A stretch of DNA of 64,000 nt from Macrotis lagotis (lineage: Eukaryota > Chordata > Mammalia > Peramelemorphia > Peramelidae). Where the stretch lies: assembly GCF_037893015.1 (NCBI RefSeq), contig NC_133666.1, positions 618,870,974 to 618,934,973 on the forward strand. Reading direction: 5' to 3'. The position numbers and the translations under genes are program-made. Every line of letters starts with the position of its first letter. The stretch's first letter is position 1. The notes beneath the pieces were generated by a model. That model was not told the origin of the DNA. It saw only the letters and a program-made list of their open reading frames with translations, and searched no databases. Positions 1-11,904 of the stretch are shown piece by piece.

Positions 1-475
1 GGCTTTCTTAAATGCCTTAATAAGGGTTAAACTATGCTACCTTCTGGAAAGGGAAAGAGAAAAAAGGAATGGTTTCTGTCTCAAGGAGCTTATTTTGTAT
101 AAACATGTTTGTTAGGCAATAAAAGCTAGCTGAGAGCTTATTCAAAAGTAAGTCCATATACAGAGTACATAGAAGGTAAATAGAAAGTTATTTTCAGGGA
201 AACAAATTGTTGAGAAATCAGGGAAGGCTTGGTATAGGGCATGGTACTCGAATGCCACCCTGAAGAAAACTAGGAATTCTAAGAAGAGGAGTCGAGGACA
301 TGGGTGCTCTCCAGGCTTTGCAAAGGCATGAAGTCAGAAGAAATAATGTATATATAAGGAGGAACAAAAATGTAGAGGATGATAATGAGAACAATCAAGT
401 ATAATAAGCTTGGAAAGGTCAATTGAAGACTGATGTCAAAGAACTTTAAAATGCTTAAAGAAAAAGCTTAAAGTG
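1..475. other. No gene recognised
   Basis: AT-rich sequence without a convincing long reading frame or a repeat family I can name. It lies upstream of the CORE-SINE that opens duplicated block A. Confidence 0.4.
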
Positions 476-735
476 CAGTCAGATGGTGCAGTGCATAGAA
501 CACCAGGTCTGGAGGCAGGAAGAACTGAGTTCATATCCAACCTCAGTCACTCACTAACCATGTGGCCTTGGGCAAATCACCTGAATTTTTTTTTTACCTC
601 AATATCCTCAATAGGAAAATAGGGATAGCAACAGTACTTGCCTCTTAGCATTGTTGTGAGGACCAAATAAGGTAAGATTTGTAAAGTACCTGGCATAGAG
701 TAGGGGCTTAATAACAATGAGAATGATGATGACAT
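476..735 (+). repeat. CORE-SINE (MON1/MIR type)
   Basis: A tRNA-like head (gatggtgcagtgcatagaac, gagttcatatcc) is followed by the CORE/MIR body (cctcaatatcctcaatagg, ttgttgtgaggaccaaat, acctggcatagagtagg). The same body occurs at the equivalent place in blocks B (29672) and C (46085), so it predates the block duplication. Confidence 0.8.
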
Positions 736-1224
736 GACAATGATGATGATGATGATGAGGCCAAAGGAGAGAGGAGTCACTGAAACTTCTTTTTTAAGAA
801 GAGTGCTATAATTAGACCTGTATTTTAGGGAAATGACTTTGACATTCACAGGGAGAGTTGATTAGGGGAGAAACAATGTAGGAAAATCATTGAAGAAGAT
901 GCTGCAATAGAGATGAATTCTAAACAAGGTCGGTGGCAATGGGAATAGTGAGAAGGGGATGGATAGTAGAGAAGGAGAATTCACAGAACTCAACAATTGA
1001 TTAGATAACAGAGATAAAGGTGAAGGATGATTGGAGGATGTTTTTCAGGTTAAGGACCTGGATTCTAGAAGAATGGTGGTATCCTTGAAAAAAAATGGCA
1101 AAGTTAGGAAGAGGGTTAGAAGAGAAAGACACTGGATTCTGTGTTTGGGTTATCATGAATTCCTGATGTCCATGATATCTTTCAAAATCTCCTGCCCTTT
1201 CCTCTAATATATCCACCACTCTGT

Positions 1225-1345
1225 TAGACTTTCATCACCTCACTCTTGAATTACTACAATGGACTGCTGGTGGGGCTGCCTCAAATCTCTCCTTCCTCCC
1301 TTTTCCAAGTCTACTGTTATTTCCATTCAGCTGTTGGTGTTTGTC
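1225..1345 (+). repeat. L2-like fragment
   Basis: The text around ttcatcacctcactcttgaa and tacaatggactgctggtg is typical of the mammalian L2 3' region. Equivalents stand at about 32540 and 63100 in blocks B and C. Confidence 0.5.
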
Positions 1346-1689
1346 CTTTGGAGATGGCTTTAGATAGAGTCAGAGATCTTTGCCTTTTTAAGTTAAGGTC
1401 TTTAAAAATCTCAGTTTGATTGAGGCAGGGCCCATTCGGTGATTAAGGCTAGGTAAAAAAAACAAATGAGGCAAAGAATTCATCCCTTTTGTAACAAAAA
1501 TCAATCTGGGATGGGAAGACTCAGGTTTCTGACAGTGACCAAGTAGGGCTCTTTTTGAGCCATATTGTTGGCCAATGAACAAGAGCCGGATAAATCCCAA
1601 TATATCTTGTGAAATTTCAGTGATCAAAATTTACATTTCTTTGGGCAGGTATTTGTGATATCATCTGTGGTCATGTGAAGAGAGCCATT

Positions 1690-1832
1690 CAATGACCAAC
1701 TTCAGTTGTACTGATCCATATGTGGTCATTATACCAAGATCTCACTTAAATCCAATTCACTTGCATATCATGGCATCATCACTCTGGTGTTATGGTTCTC
1801 ATTAAGAATGAAGGTCAAATAACAGCCTCTTT
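1690..1832 (+). repeat. SINE fragment with RTE-like tail
   Basis: Contains ctcacttaaatccaattcac and the terminal motif ending aatgaaggtcaaa. The same ending occurs in the element at 17566-17740 and, in reverse, at 7725-7993. It resembles marsupial SINEs mobilised by an RTE-type LINE. Confidence 0.6.
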
Positions 1833-1859
1833 GAGTGACCAACCTACTGTTGGTCAATT

Positions 1860-2100
1860 AGGCTCCCTGGAAGTTCAAATTAAAATCCTCATGTTTTACA
1901 GGAAACCTTCCCCAAAGCTCTTAGTTCCAGTGCTTTCTCTCTGTTGAATACAACTTGTTTGAACATATTTGCTTATTGCTTCCACTATTAGATTGTGAAC
2001 TCTTTGAGGGCAGGGTGTGTCTTCTACCTCTTTTTGTAATCTTTGGGTCTTAGCACAGGACCTGGCAGAGAGTAAGCACTTATTTACAATTTGACTTTTT
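1860..2100 (+). repeat. L2 3' end
   Basis: Typical L2 tail: aaaccttccccaaagctc, gattgtgaactctttgaggg, cttagcacaggacctggc, then aagcacttatt. Confidence 0.7.
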
Positions 2101-2109
2101 ATCTGGTGG

Positions 2110-3740
2110 GAAATTCTAGATTAGGATTGAATATAGGTATATGGGAGTCATAAGCATAAGAGAGGAACCAATAAGGGGTGATGAGATCACTGAAGGGCAA
2201 TATATAGAAAGAAGGGGGCAAAGTCAGAGCTGATACTTGTCTTCATAGAGGTATTTATAAATCTGTAGAAGATGATGAGGAACCATATAGGATCAATGAG
2301 GAAGGACTGAGAACTATTGGGTTATATTGTGACCCATCTCTACTCAGGATGTGATTTTAATGTTACCTGTTCCTGGGGAGTACAGAAAAGAAGAATTTAA
2401 GAGGAGAGCGAAATTTTCTCCTCTGTTTCTCCATCAAGGAAAGAGGGAGGCAAATACATGTGTTTACATTAAAGTGATAATATGAGAATAGAAATGCACA
2501 GAAGATTTAAGGCCTTTCATTTTTTAAAGAAAAACTGAATCTAAAATCCCAAGGGACCTTTTGTAAGAGCTGAAAAAAATGTTATTTTCTCTGAATTAAT
2601 GTCCCAGGGTCTACTTTTCCTCTATTTTCTTGACTTATAATCTTTTTCACCATTCAGAGTTCCAAGGAGATATAGGAATGTCTCTGATAGTTCTTACACA
2701 AGTTGTGCATTCTAGTCTTGAAGGTTCCTTAGAATGTCCACTAAGGAATATGCATGGTGTTAGGGAGAGCTGGTGAGTGGGAGAATGATAAGAGCAAAGA
2801 AGGGGAAAGGTCTATTGGGAGATGGTGGTATAAACCAAAGGAGTGGAAGTCCTGAAAATTTTTTTCCCTTCCTTTTATGATAGAGAGTAAGGCATACAAA
2901 AATTGAAAAAACTCTGAAGACTTTCCCAGAAATGACCTAAAAAACTGAAATTGGGGGGGTAGTCAACTATATAGGTGATCTATATCACAAACCAGAGAGT
3001 AAGAGAGAGAAAGGGAGATCATTTCATAAGTAGCAGGATCAAGATAGGATTTGTGGGACCTCAAAAGAGGCTAATTATTTCAAACTATGGCTCTGGGAGT
3101 CTACATACATCTCTAAAACTGGGTGTGGGGGGAAACTGGTTTGATGACACCTCTTATTCCAAACTCAGTTGATTTTGTCATAGATGGCCCAGAATAATCA
3201 CTCACATTAATAAGATGTTGTCATAGATGTCTCTAGTCCCTTTAAAGTGCAAGCATATCTCTGATTGGCTCCCAATGGGAATGAACTATATCAGTGATTT
3301 TAAGTAGTTAAGCTTTGGATGATTTTATTAGTTTGAATTGAAGACTACTATGGAGGAGACCCCTTTAGGTATTTCCTCCCTTCTACAACTTAAATAATAG
3401 TGATTAGGAGATACTGGAACTTCTGACAACCATGAATATAGAAACTGTCAAAATTATAATCAGTTTCTCAAAAATATAGTCCTGGTAAAAGATTGATTTC
3501 TTTAGAAAGTACTCAGCCTTCACATATCAATAAGTAAGAAATAAGTATCTTCTCCTATGATAATTACAAACTCAGGAGGACAATGATCAGGTTGCTGGGA
3601 GACTTGTCCTGCCAGGAAGAGACAGCAAGAGATCAGATAATATTGTACAAGGATGATTAGTCTTTGAGGAGAATTTGGGCAAAAATATTGTGCAACCTTC
3701 ATTGTAAGGCTACAAAGGAGATTAATCTTCACTATCTCTA
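2110..3740. other. No gene recognised
   Basis: No supported gene. From about 3050 on the sequence aligns with block B (32925 onward). The part before that has no counterpart in B and no repeat family I can name. Confidence 0.4.
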
Positions 3741-3742
3741 TT

Positions 3743-3930
3743 TTTCTTTTTTTTTTAAAGATTTCATTTATTTTGCTTTACAATTTTCCCCCCATTCTTG
3801 CTTCCCTCTCACACCCCCTACAGAAAGCATTCTGTTAGTCTTTACATTGGTTCCATGTTATCCATTCATCTCAGTGGAATGTGATGAGAGAGAAATCATA
3901 TCCTTAAGGAAGAAAAATAAAGTATGAGAA
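3743..3930 (-). mobile_element. L1 3' fragment, antisense
   Basis: Reverse complement of the L1 3' end, with a poly-T start and cagtctttacatt-like text shared with 46586 and 58914. It is flanked by the 13-base direct repeat cactatctctatt at 3730-3742 and 3931-3943. Block B has the empty site near 33625, so the insertion followed the block duplication. Confidence 0.85.
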
Positions 3931-4251
3931 CACTATCTCTATTCTTCCATAAATATTTCCCCTTTCCTAGTTCAGTCTGGTTATTATCTTAATGACCCAA
4001 ACTGATAAGTGAGAGGTAAAATTTTAGAGAATAAAACTCAGAGTGTCTAACTTATATCTCCTGTCCTTTTATTTTAACTCTGTATTTTAAGGATTTTACA
4101 GTTTTAGAGTTAACAAGACACAGTCAGTCAGTCAAGGGAAGAAGAATCTTTAAGGAGCATGAAGAAAGTCAGATAATAGGGAAGAGCAGACCCTAAGAAT
4201 TCAGCTTAGCAACCCAAAGTGAAAAATGTCTTACAGTTCTCACAAACCAGG

Positions 4252-4252
<1 letters not shown>

Positions 4253-4305
<53 letters not shown>
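4253..4305 (+). repeat. (GT)n microsatellite
   Basis: Pure GT repeat of about 53 bases. Block B has no such run at the matching place (about 34000). Confidence 0.98.
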
Positions 4306-4306
<1 letters not shown>

Positions 4307-4481
4307 CTACATGTGCCTTACTACTAGTGTGCTCTTAGGTTTGAGCCCACTCTTGTCAAGGAGTGCATTAAGGACAGTTTGTGTACTGTAGGAGATTGCA
4401 ATGCAACTTTAGTTTTCCCAATCTAGAATCTTTCCCTTTAGCCCATGCAGAAGATACTATTTTTATTTGTTATTAAGAGGT

Positions 4482-4483
<2 letters not shown>

Positions 4484-4541
<58 letters not shown>
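4484..4541 (+). repeat. (CT)n microsatellite
   Basis: Pure CT repeat of about 58 bases. The block B equivalent near 34173 is short and interrupted, so the array grew in copy A. Confidence 0.98.
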
Positions 4542-4544
<3 letters not shown>

Positions 4545-4830
4545 TTGTAGAATAAATCTTTTATTGAAATGGACTGGAAAATGGCTGAAGAAACTGAGGT
4601 ATATGAATATAAAAATGTAACAGATATTAATGTGCTGAGAAAAAGGAGGAACAATGAAACAGCAGAATCAGAAAAATTTACACAGGAATATCAATATTAG
4701 GAAAACTAATGTTTTGAAAGGTTGAAGAATTTTATCAACTAAATGCTTAAACATGATTTCAGAAGATTGATAAAGAAGAGTAGGTATGTTATCTGTATAA
4801 AATGCCCAAACATCCTGAAATTCTAAGCTG
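4545..4830 (+). mobile_element. L1 3' end fragment
   Basis: Resembles the L1 3' terminal region in the sense direction (atggctgaagaaactg, then acagcagaatcag). The counterpart in block B is 34198-34480. Confidence 0.5.
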
Positions 4831-5454
4831 GCAGAGTCTAAGAAAGCAACAGTTCCAAACAGAGGTGAGAGTGAAAAGGAGCTCCCAGAGAACGTGGGAG
4901 CATATGGTTAGGCTGGCAAAGATGTGAAATGTTCCCTGAACTCAGGAAGGTCTGTTCAGATGGATTGAAAACATATGCACACTGGACTTCCTTTAAGCCA
5001 GTGCTTAGCACAGTGCGTGCCATCTAGTAGGCACTTAATATAAGTTCTTGACTTATTGTTATTGCAAGAAAAACTTTGAAAGGGAAAAATTAACATTATC
5101 TCTGAGTTAGAGGGCTTATGAGAATAGCTAAACCAGAAGCTCATCCAGGTTCCAGCAGCAACCATTGAAGAAGCTAGTGCAGTATTGATAAGTTGGAAGA
5201 TGCCCAGGATGAGAAGGAAACTGGAGCCCACAGACGTCAGGACTGGTTAAAGGAACTGGAGATTTGGGATGTGATGGCTGCTGTTCAATATTTGAAGGGC
5301 TCTCATGTGGAAGGGATATGGATAGTTCTGCCTCACCCCAAAAGATAGGACCAGTGAAACTCAGTGAAAGTTGTAGAATAAGAACTAGTCTAGATGTGAA
5401 GAAAAAAAAGGCAAAACTTCCTAACAAGCAGAACAATTAAAAAAATTTTGTCAT

Positions 5455-5870
5455 GGGTACTTCTGGAAAGAGTTACATGACCTGATGCATAGTCAAGTGG
5501 AAAAAACCAAGAGAATGTTGCAGTTAAGGAAATACTGATTGATGAGGACAGATCAATGAATTAGCTATTCTCAGCAATTTAATGATCAAGACAATATCAA
5601 AGGACTAATGGTGAAACACACTCTTTGCTTCCAGAGAAAGAACTAATATTATTTGTTTACAGAATAAAGCATGTTATTTTTCACTTTTTTCTTTTTTCAA
5701 TTCTTCTTGTATAAAATGACTAATATGGAAATGTGTTGCATAATTGTATTAGTATAACATATATCTGGTTGCTTACTATCTTAGTGAAAAGGGAGGGCAG
5801 GGTGGAAGGGAGAAAGGAATAGAATTTGGAATTGAAAGTTTTAAATAAAAATATTTTAAAAATAAATTTA
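5455..5870 (+). mobile_element. L1 3' end fragment
   Basis: Sense-strand L1 terminal text (ctattctcagcaatttaatg, ccagagaaagaac, then an A-rich tail at about 5850). It is 5' truncated. I could not fix the target duplication. Confidence 0.6.
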
Positions 5871-6129
5871 AAAGATTTATTAAACCTTAAAGTGCCTATA
5901 AATCCTCAGCTGCTATAATTATCATTATTATTGAATTCCCTTTTCCCTAGCAGAAACTAGATGACTGGAAAATTAGAGAGGGGATCCCTGTTCAGATAGG
6001 AGGTTAGATCTCATGCTCTTTGAGGAAGCTCTAACAAAGAGATTTTTGCCATTCTCCATGACTTGGGATCTGCTAACTGGCCTTCCAGCTGCCTCTGACA
6101 TTCTATTCTTCCCCAAAATTAATCACACT

Positions 6130-6281
6130 TTTTTTTAGGTTTTTGCAAGGCAAATGGGGTTAAGTGGCTTGCCCAAGGCCACACAACTAGGTCATTATTA
6201 AATGTCCGAGACTGGATTTGAACCCAGGTACTCCTGACTCCAGGGCCGGTGCTTTATCCACTGCACCACCTAGCCACCCCC
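6130..6281 (-). mobile_element. tRNA-derived SINE (WSINE-like)
   Basis: Full-length antisense copy starting at a poly-T tail (tttttttaggtttttgcaag) and ending at the tRNA-like head (cacctagccacccc). Confidence 0.9.
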
Positions 6282-6572
6282 CAATCATACACTTTCAACT
6301 GATTGAATAAACAAATCAGGGCCCCCTACCCTCAGCTTGAAGTGATTGATTAGATACCCTGATACTTTTAAGAGGTGAAACCAACTATTTAAAATGCTTT
6401 CTTATGTATCTGATGATACATAAGGATTCTGATGTGTTGAAGATGACTGATCACATTTTAAGACTCATTTATAAAACATCAACATGATTGAGAGGTTTGG
6501 GTTCCTGAGAAATGAAAATGAGAGAGCATTCCTTGAGAGCCAAGGACATAGCTCTGCATAAAAGCCTAGTAA

Positions 6573-6728
6573 GGGGCAGCCAGGTGGTGCAGTGGATAGC
6601 GAGAGCACTGGCCCTGGAGTCAGGAGTACCTGGGTTCAAATCCGATCTCGGACACTTAATAGTGACCTAGCTGTGTGGCCTTGGGTAAGCCACTTAACCC
6701 CATTGCCTAGCAAAAACCTAAAAAAAAA
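6573..6728 (+). mobile_element. tRNA-derived SINE (WSINE-like)
   Basis: Full-length sense copy with A- and B-box-like head and A-rich tail. It is flanked by the direct repeat aaaagcctag at 6560-6569 and 6725-6734, a clean target duplication. The head has a short extra gcgaga near 6600. Confidence 0.92.
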
Positions 6729-7724
6729 GCCTAGGACAGTTCATAAATACCTAACAAAGAGGAGAAAAGAATGTCTGACAAACTGAAATTGTGAGTTATT
6801 CTTTTCACACTTGTGCCCACTAAGCTTGAGCCACCTGAATGCACTTATGGAAGAGTGTGTCACATATTAAATATCCTTAGCTTAAAGTCATCTGAGTCTG
6901 ACTTACTAAATAATTGTCAACTGATAATCATGACAGGAAATAAACTAGAGTGGAATTAGAAAATATCCCATATACCCCTCAACTTTGCTACTTCTAAAAT
7001 CTCGAGAAGACAAGTAAATGAATTTTGGAGTCCAATTCATCTGGGTGAGTAGGGGCTAGGATAATAATGTGTCTATAGTTTGCTTTCTCTGCCTCCGTAA
7101 GGTGACCAGTAACAACTGCACCAGGAGGCTACCCCTTCATGCTCCTTTCCTCCTAGAAGCAAATATCACGGTTGCAGTCAGCTGACTATTAATAAAAAGA
7201 AATGGCAAAAGATGAAAGAAGAGGCCTGGCAAGCCACTACCCATCTAGAGCATTGTTTTAACAATTTTTGCTGATTCCAAAAGGAAATTTCCAAAGATCC
7301 CAGCAACCTGACTTTTTTCTGGACAGTAAAACCTTGGATAATAAATGTGATGGAAATGATAGCAAGTAAGAAACAGAAGAGTGTTGCAACATGCTAGCTA
7401 GAAGGAAGTTAATCCTCTCAATAGTATACCAAACAAGAAGTCATTCAATCTTAGCTAAATGACACCTAGTGAGACCTTGTAAAATAGCTTCTTCCAAATG
7501 CAGCCCAAGATCGAGTAAGCTTTTTTTTTTAATTGTTGTTTCCATATAGGACTGTTGTATATTGAGCTTTCCAGGCCACTACAATCTCAAGATCTTTTTC
7601 AAGTAAACTGCCTAATGACTTTAGGGTCTCCGTAAGGTACCTGTCAAGTTGATTTTTGGAATTCAAGGGCAATACTTTATATTTTCTCCCAGAAATGTTA
7701 TCTTTCTAGATTCCATTTGTTTGT

Positions 7725-7993
7725 CCTTTGTTCTCGAAGAAAACCATGGCATTAGGGAGGTGATGCCATGACAAGCACAAGACTTGAATTTAAGTGAGAA
7801 AGTGTCATGCTAAGACATCAGCCTCATTTTCTCCTCCAGAGCCATCTGGGTCCAGTGATCAGCTATAAATCAGGATTCCTGGAGATGACCCTGAATTCCA
7901 GGCAATTAGGGTTAGGTGACTTGTCCAGAGTCACACAACTAGTAAGGTCTGACTCTAAGGCCAGGGCTCTATCCACTCCGACATCTAGCTGCC
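7725..7993 (-). mobile_element. Composite SINE with RTE-like tail, antisense
   Basis: Reading from the right it has a tRNA-like head (cactccgacatctagctgcc), a central body (gagccatctgggtccagtg) and a tail complementary to tttgtcctttgttctcgaag. That tail resembles the end of the RTE-like LINE at 39430-39470. Confidence 0.7.
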
Positions 7994-8299
7994 ATTGAAA
8001 ATATTAAGAAAGGCAAAAGATAATCCCCACCCTTCAGGAACTCACCACCTAACAGAGACAAGTATTCAGATCTGTCAAGATCTTTTATGGAACCTGGCTA
8101 TCACCCCATCTGTTTGCTATTACTCCAATCCACCCCCAGCTTTCTCTCAACTGCCAACTGGATACAGATGACATCTCTTCTTTAATCAAGTCACTGATCA
8201 ACATCATTTAAATAGCATAGGCCCAAGGCCAAATCCTTGGTGCTTTTCACTAGAGATGCTTTCACCAACTACTCTCTGGGTCTAGTATTGAGTCCAGTT

Positions 8300-8490
8300 C
8301 TCATCCTCATCTGGACAGCTCAGTGGTGCAATAAATGGGTGCATATCTAAAGTTAGGGAGATCTCTCCTTGAGTTCTAATCTGGCCTCAGATACCTACTA
8401 ACTCTTAATCTTCATCTGTAAAATGAATTGGAAATGAAAATGTAGAACCATGACAGTATTCAAACACAACTGAAATGATTGGACAGTGAC
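8300..8490 (+). repeat. MAR/MON-type SINE
   Basis: Diverged copy with head-like text (gctcagtggtgcaataaatg), ctggcctcagatacctac and a 3' end near cacaactgaaatgattgg. Confidence 0.6.
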
Positions 8491-8759
8491 CAGAACATAT
8501 CTTTTCATATATTCTATAAATACACAAGAGACTTTGCCTAATGTACATGGCACAGTAGTAAACACCAACACATGCTTGTTGATGGATTGAATGATAAGCT
8601 GAAGCAGTTATGTCACATTTTAAAGTCAATTTACAAAAATTCACATAGTTAAGAATAGGAGGAGTGTAATAATTGCAAAATACAAGAAGTTTTGGTTTTG
8701 TTTGAGCTTGAGAGCAGCTCCCACACTTCTCTTAGGAAAAAACTCAGCCCTTCAGGAGG

Positions 8760-8839
8760 GAAGAGACATCTGCCCCCACTGCATAGGTGCACGCACACAC
8801 ACCACCATTCACAGATAAGAAAAGACTGATAAGGTAAGT
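8760..8839 (+). pseudogene. GSDM: Gasdermin copy 1: probable 5' untranslated exon and donor
   Basis: The donor aag|gtaagt at 8833/8834 is matched on the - strand at 45267/45266 (caag|gtaagc), inside the inverted duplication that also carries the first coding exon. Sequence on both sides of the donor is conserved between the two copies. This suggests a noncoding first exon; its 5' limit is not visible. TATA-like sequence at 9163 (catatataac) lies downstream and could mark a different start. Confidence 0.4.
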
Positions 8840-9899
8840 TGCCACAAGGAGCAAAGCAAGGAGCAGAGGGGGTTTGGAGGGGACACACCTTAGAAAAAAA
8901 TCCTGGGGAAGAACCACCTAGGGGTCTGTAGTCTGCAAAACCTCTCCTGGAGCATTAGAAAGTGAGCCAGAATCCAGGTGCTAACTTTTTCCTTTTCCAC
9001 TTCCTCTGGTTCCTCCATTTAAGTGTGACATGAGATCTAAAAAACCTGGATAGCTAGGCTGGTGGGATTCCCTAGTTCAAATTATTCTGAGAGAAGACAG
9101 GCAGTGTCAGCAGTTTCTCCAACTCTGACCTTGACCCTAGGACTTTAGAAAACTGTTCTCCATATATAACATGTCCTCCAACCCTGTTAACTGTTCTAGC
9201 AGTGGGGCTGGACTCCCTTTCCCAGATCAGCCCTTTCCTCCAAGCAGGATGAAGATGGTGAGTTTAGCCTTGGCTTCTTCCTCCAAACTTGTCTCTTGGG
9301 GGCAGTCAGAATTCACCTGCTTGCACATCCTGGGGAATAACATTCAAATTGTGTGTGCTTCTTGAACCCAGTCTGCTAACTTAGAGATTTGTGGTAATTA
9401 AGAATTAGGGTGACTTAAAATAGACTCCAAGATGAAAACTCCCCAAAATAAAGTCTACTGCTGTAATACTCAGGTTAGGGTATAGACATTATGATTTTCA
9501 CTAGTTTACATTTGGGGTACCCCACTTTGATCACTTATTTGTCCCCCAAGAGAGCAATGAGCCAGAAATTTGTTTCTTTTCCTTGCCAAGACCATTTATT
9601 TCTCTTCTTTTCTATCCACCCCACAGCTTGTCACTTGCTTACCCTGTCTCATCATTTTCTCCTTATCAACTGACTCCTTCCCAGTTCTCTCTAAAGACAT
9701 ATTTAGGTCTTATCCCTTCTTTAAAAATCTCCACTTGATCCTGAAGTTCTCAAGAGATCTGTAAAAATGTATATTATTCATTTAAAGACATTGTTCTGAT
9801 TAGGGCTCCAAAAGCTTCACCAGGTTGCCAAAGGGGTCCATGACAAAAAGGTTAAGAACTTTTTGCATTGAACCTTTCTCCTCTATAGGAAGTGAGAGG

Positions 9900-10145
9900 G
9901 AACATTGTAGACAGAATGTTAGACCTGAAATGAGGAAGTCCTGAATTCCAATCAGACCTCAGATACTTGCTGGCTATGTGACCTGGACCATGTCACTTCA
10001 TCTTTATCTTTCTCAGTTTCTTTATTAAATGAGGGTAATAAGAGTCTCCCACAGTTTTTGTGAAAATTCAGTAAAATAGTAATTTTAAAGCACTTAGTAG
10101 CATGTCTGACGTATATTTAAAGTTTTATAAATGTTAATGATTCCT
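9900..10145 (+). repeat. CORE-SINE (MON1/MIR type)
   Basis: Contains agacctcagatacttgctgg, then ttctcagtttctttattaaa and a MIR-like end (taaagcacttagtagcatg, ttataaatgttaatga). Confidence 0.65.
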
Positions 10146-10429
10146 CAGTCCCTTGCAGTGCCACGAAAGCCGAAGGAGCAAAAAACTCAAAGAATGGAGA
10201 AGGGGAAGGTAGTGACTGCAAAGTGGTCAAGGAGGAGAACTGAGAAAGACATTGGAGTCAGCAAAGCCAATGACTGTTGGTCTTAGGAGGACAAATGTCA
10301 GATTGCAAGAGGTTGAGGAGTGGAAGGTGAAGAAGGAAAAACCTACAGTTACAAATTTGGCTGAGAAAGAGATAATTAGTAATGATGATGATGACTAATA
10401 TTTGTATAATGCAGATTCAATCATATCAC

Positions 10430-10770
10430 TTCTGTAGTCAATAAACTCCAGTGGTTCTCTAGCACATCCAGGCTCAAATACAAGATATTCTGTTTGGCAT
10501 CTAACCTCTCTTCTATCTTTCTCAGTTTCTCATACTTTACCCCTTGATGACGCAGACCATTTCCTCAATCTCCCTTCCTTCTAGTACTTTTACTCTGTGT
10601 TATTTCCAATTTATCCATGTGTGTATATATGTACATACATATATTTTACATACATATATTTTTGCATATTACCTCTCCCATTAAGTCTGGATGGTCTTTT
10701 GTCTCTTTTTGTAAGCTTAGTGCTTAGCATACTGTAGTTACATAATAAATGTTTTTTGACTGACTGGCTG
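10430..10770 (+). repeat. L2-like LINE 3' end
   Basis: Contains actccagtggttctctagca, ctcaaatacaagatattctg, cccttgatgacgcagacc and an ending like gcttagtgcttagcatactg followed by aataaatgtttttt. A short TATG-rich run sits at 10620-10670. Confidence 0.6.
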
Positions 10771-10863
10771 ACTTTCTGATCATTAAACTATTTCATTTGT
10801 TCAAGAGAGAGGAGTCGGAGAGACTATCTTTTGCCTCCTCTCTTCTCCCTTGCTCTTCATAAG

Positions 10864-11105
10864 AGAAATGGCATCTACATTTGAATGCTCTGCCAAGACT
10901 GTAGCCCAAGAACTGAGCAAGGATCAGGATCTGATCCCTGTGGACAGTCTCAAGAACTCAAACCACTTCACTCCCTATTACCTGGTTTGGAAGAAGACCA
11001 AAAGTGGTTTCTTTTGAAGGTTCTGGTATGTTTGGCTCAATTTGACTCTCAAGGATATTCTGGATCCAAGCTTCCCAGAACCAGGTACAATAATACCCTG
11101 GGAAG
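10864..11105 (+). pseudogene. GSDM: Gasdermin copy 1: first coding exon (start ATG 10868)
   Basis: Reading from ATG 10868 gives a gasdermin N-terminal start: MASTFECSAKTVAQELSKDQ, then LIPVDSL and FTPYYLV, then after the stop LNLTLKDILDPSFPEPG. In gasdermins this segment begins the pore-forming domain, and the wording is closest to the D type. A TGA at 11015-11017 (codon 50) replaces what is normally a Trp (TGG) in an F-W pair. The exon ends in phase 1 at a good donor, G|GTGAGG (11105/11106). Intron upstream is pyrimidine-rich. With the stop this copy cannot make a full pore domain, so I call it a pseudogene. The - strand copy at 42675 is its paralogue. Confidence 0.85.
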
Positions 11106-11647
11106 GTGAGGGAGTGGCCAAGTGAATGAGAGAAGGAACTGAGTAAGGCTACTGAGATGGATGTGAAAGGGAAATAGGCTCAGCAGACTTGGCAAGAATA
11201 CACAGCTTTCCTAGGATAGACTGCATGGGCACGTGGTGTTCTGTATCAATGATGTCCCAAATATTGTCTAGCCACTTTAAAGAAGGGTTGTGGCCAATGG
11301 GAGAGGCACTGAAGAACCATGGAACAAGCCAGGGACTTTGGGTTTGAGCTCTCTCATTTGTTCAATTATTAGATGTGTGATTGGGGAAAAGTCATTTACC
11401 TTCTCTGAGTCTCTATCTCTTTTCTATAAAATGGAAATACAGGGAACAACATGAGCAAAAAAAGATTCATTCAAGAAATAGTGAGATTTTTTTAATGTAT
11501 TAATATCTTTCATTTTTATACCACTTCCTTAGTTAATAAAGAATACAAAATAAAGTGAGAAAATGGGTCAGCAAAACTAGATATCATGGCAACTGAGTCC
11601 ACATAGATAACCTTTCCATCCCCACATCTGTAAGAAAGGAAGGTTTG

Positions 11648-11888
11648 GGACAGCCAGGTGGTGCAGTGTATAGAGCACCTGCCCCAGAATCAGGAAGACC
11701 TGAGTTCAAATTCAGTCTCAAACACATAATAATTACCTAGCTGTGTGACCTTGGGCAAGTCACTTAATCCCACCACCTTGCAAAAACTAAAAAAAAAAAA
11801 AAAACAACCCAACAATAATTACCTAACTGTGTGAGCTTGGGCATGTCACTTAACCCCCTATTCCCTTGTAAAAACTAATAAATACATT
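11648..11888 (+). mobile_element. SINE plus partial second SINE, in tandem
   Basis: A full copy (11648-11805) with a long A tail is followed by a second 3' half (aataattacctaactgtgtg, then a second tail near ttgtaaaaactaat). This may be a dimer, or an internal duplication at insertion. Confidence 0.8.
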
Positions 11889-11904
11889 TTAAAAGAAAGA
11901 AAGG

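Larger units (their letters stand above)
480..4700 (+). repeat. Duplicated block, copy A
   Basis: Order and sequence match 29640-34480 (copy B): CORE-SINE, a GAT-rich stretch, an old interspersed repeat, an L2-like piece, then the stretch 3050-4700. Shared words include ttaattatttcaaac-like text at 3070 and 32945, and catgcagaagatact at 4444 and 34131. Copy A has about 1.4 kb (1625-3045) that B lacks, and an L1 fragment at 3743-3930 that B lacks. Divergence looks like 15-20% by eye. Confidence 0.7.
8820..11340 (+). repeat. Inverted duplication, arm 1 (gasdermin 5' region)
   Basis: Aligns by eye in reverse with 45300-42430. Shared words include gcattagaaagtgagccag (8955) with gcattaaaaagtgagtcag, taagaattaggg (9399 and about 44818), caggttgccaaa (9821 and about 44250), ggtgaagaagga (10326) and aaggctactgag in intron 2 (11142). 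A separate MON1 SINE at 9900 interrupts the comparison. Confidence 0.75.

Noticed and set aside
4463-4654. 63-codon - strand frame with an Arg-Glu repeat
   Set aside because: It is the translation of the (CT)n microsatellite.
9163-9262. TATA-like box, short ATG and donor gatg|gtgagt as an alternative first exon of gasdermin
   Set aside because: No matching structure seen in copy 2, whereas the donor at 8833 is conserved there.
10885-11109. 74-codon + strand frame
   Set aside because: It is a shifted frame over the gasdermin exon; the exon frame starting at 10868 carries the family motifs.
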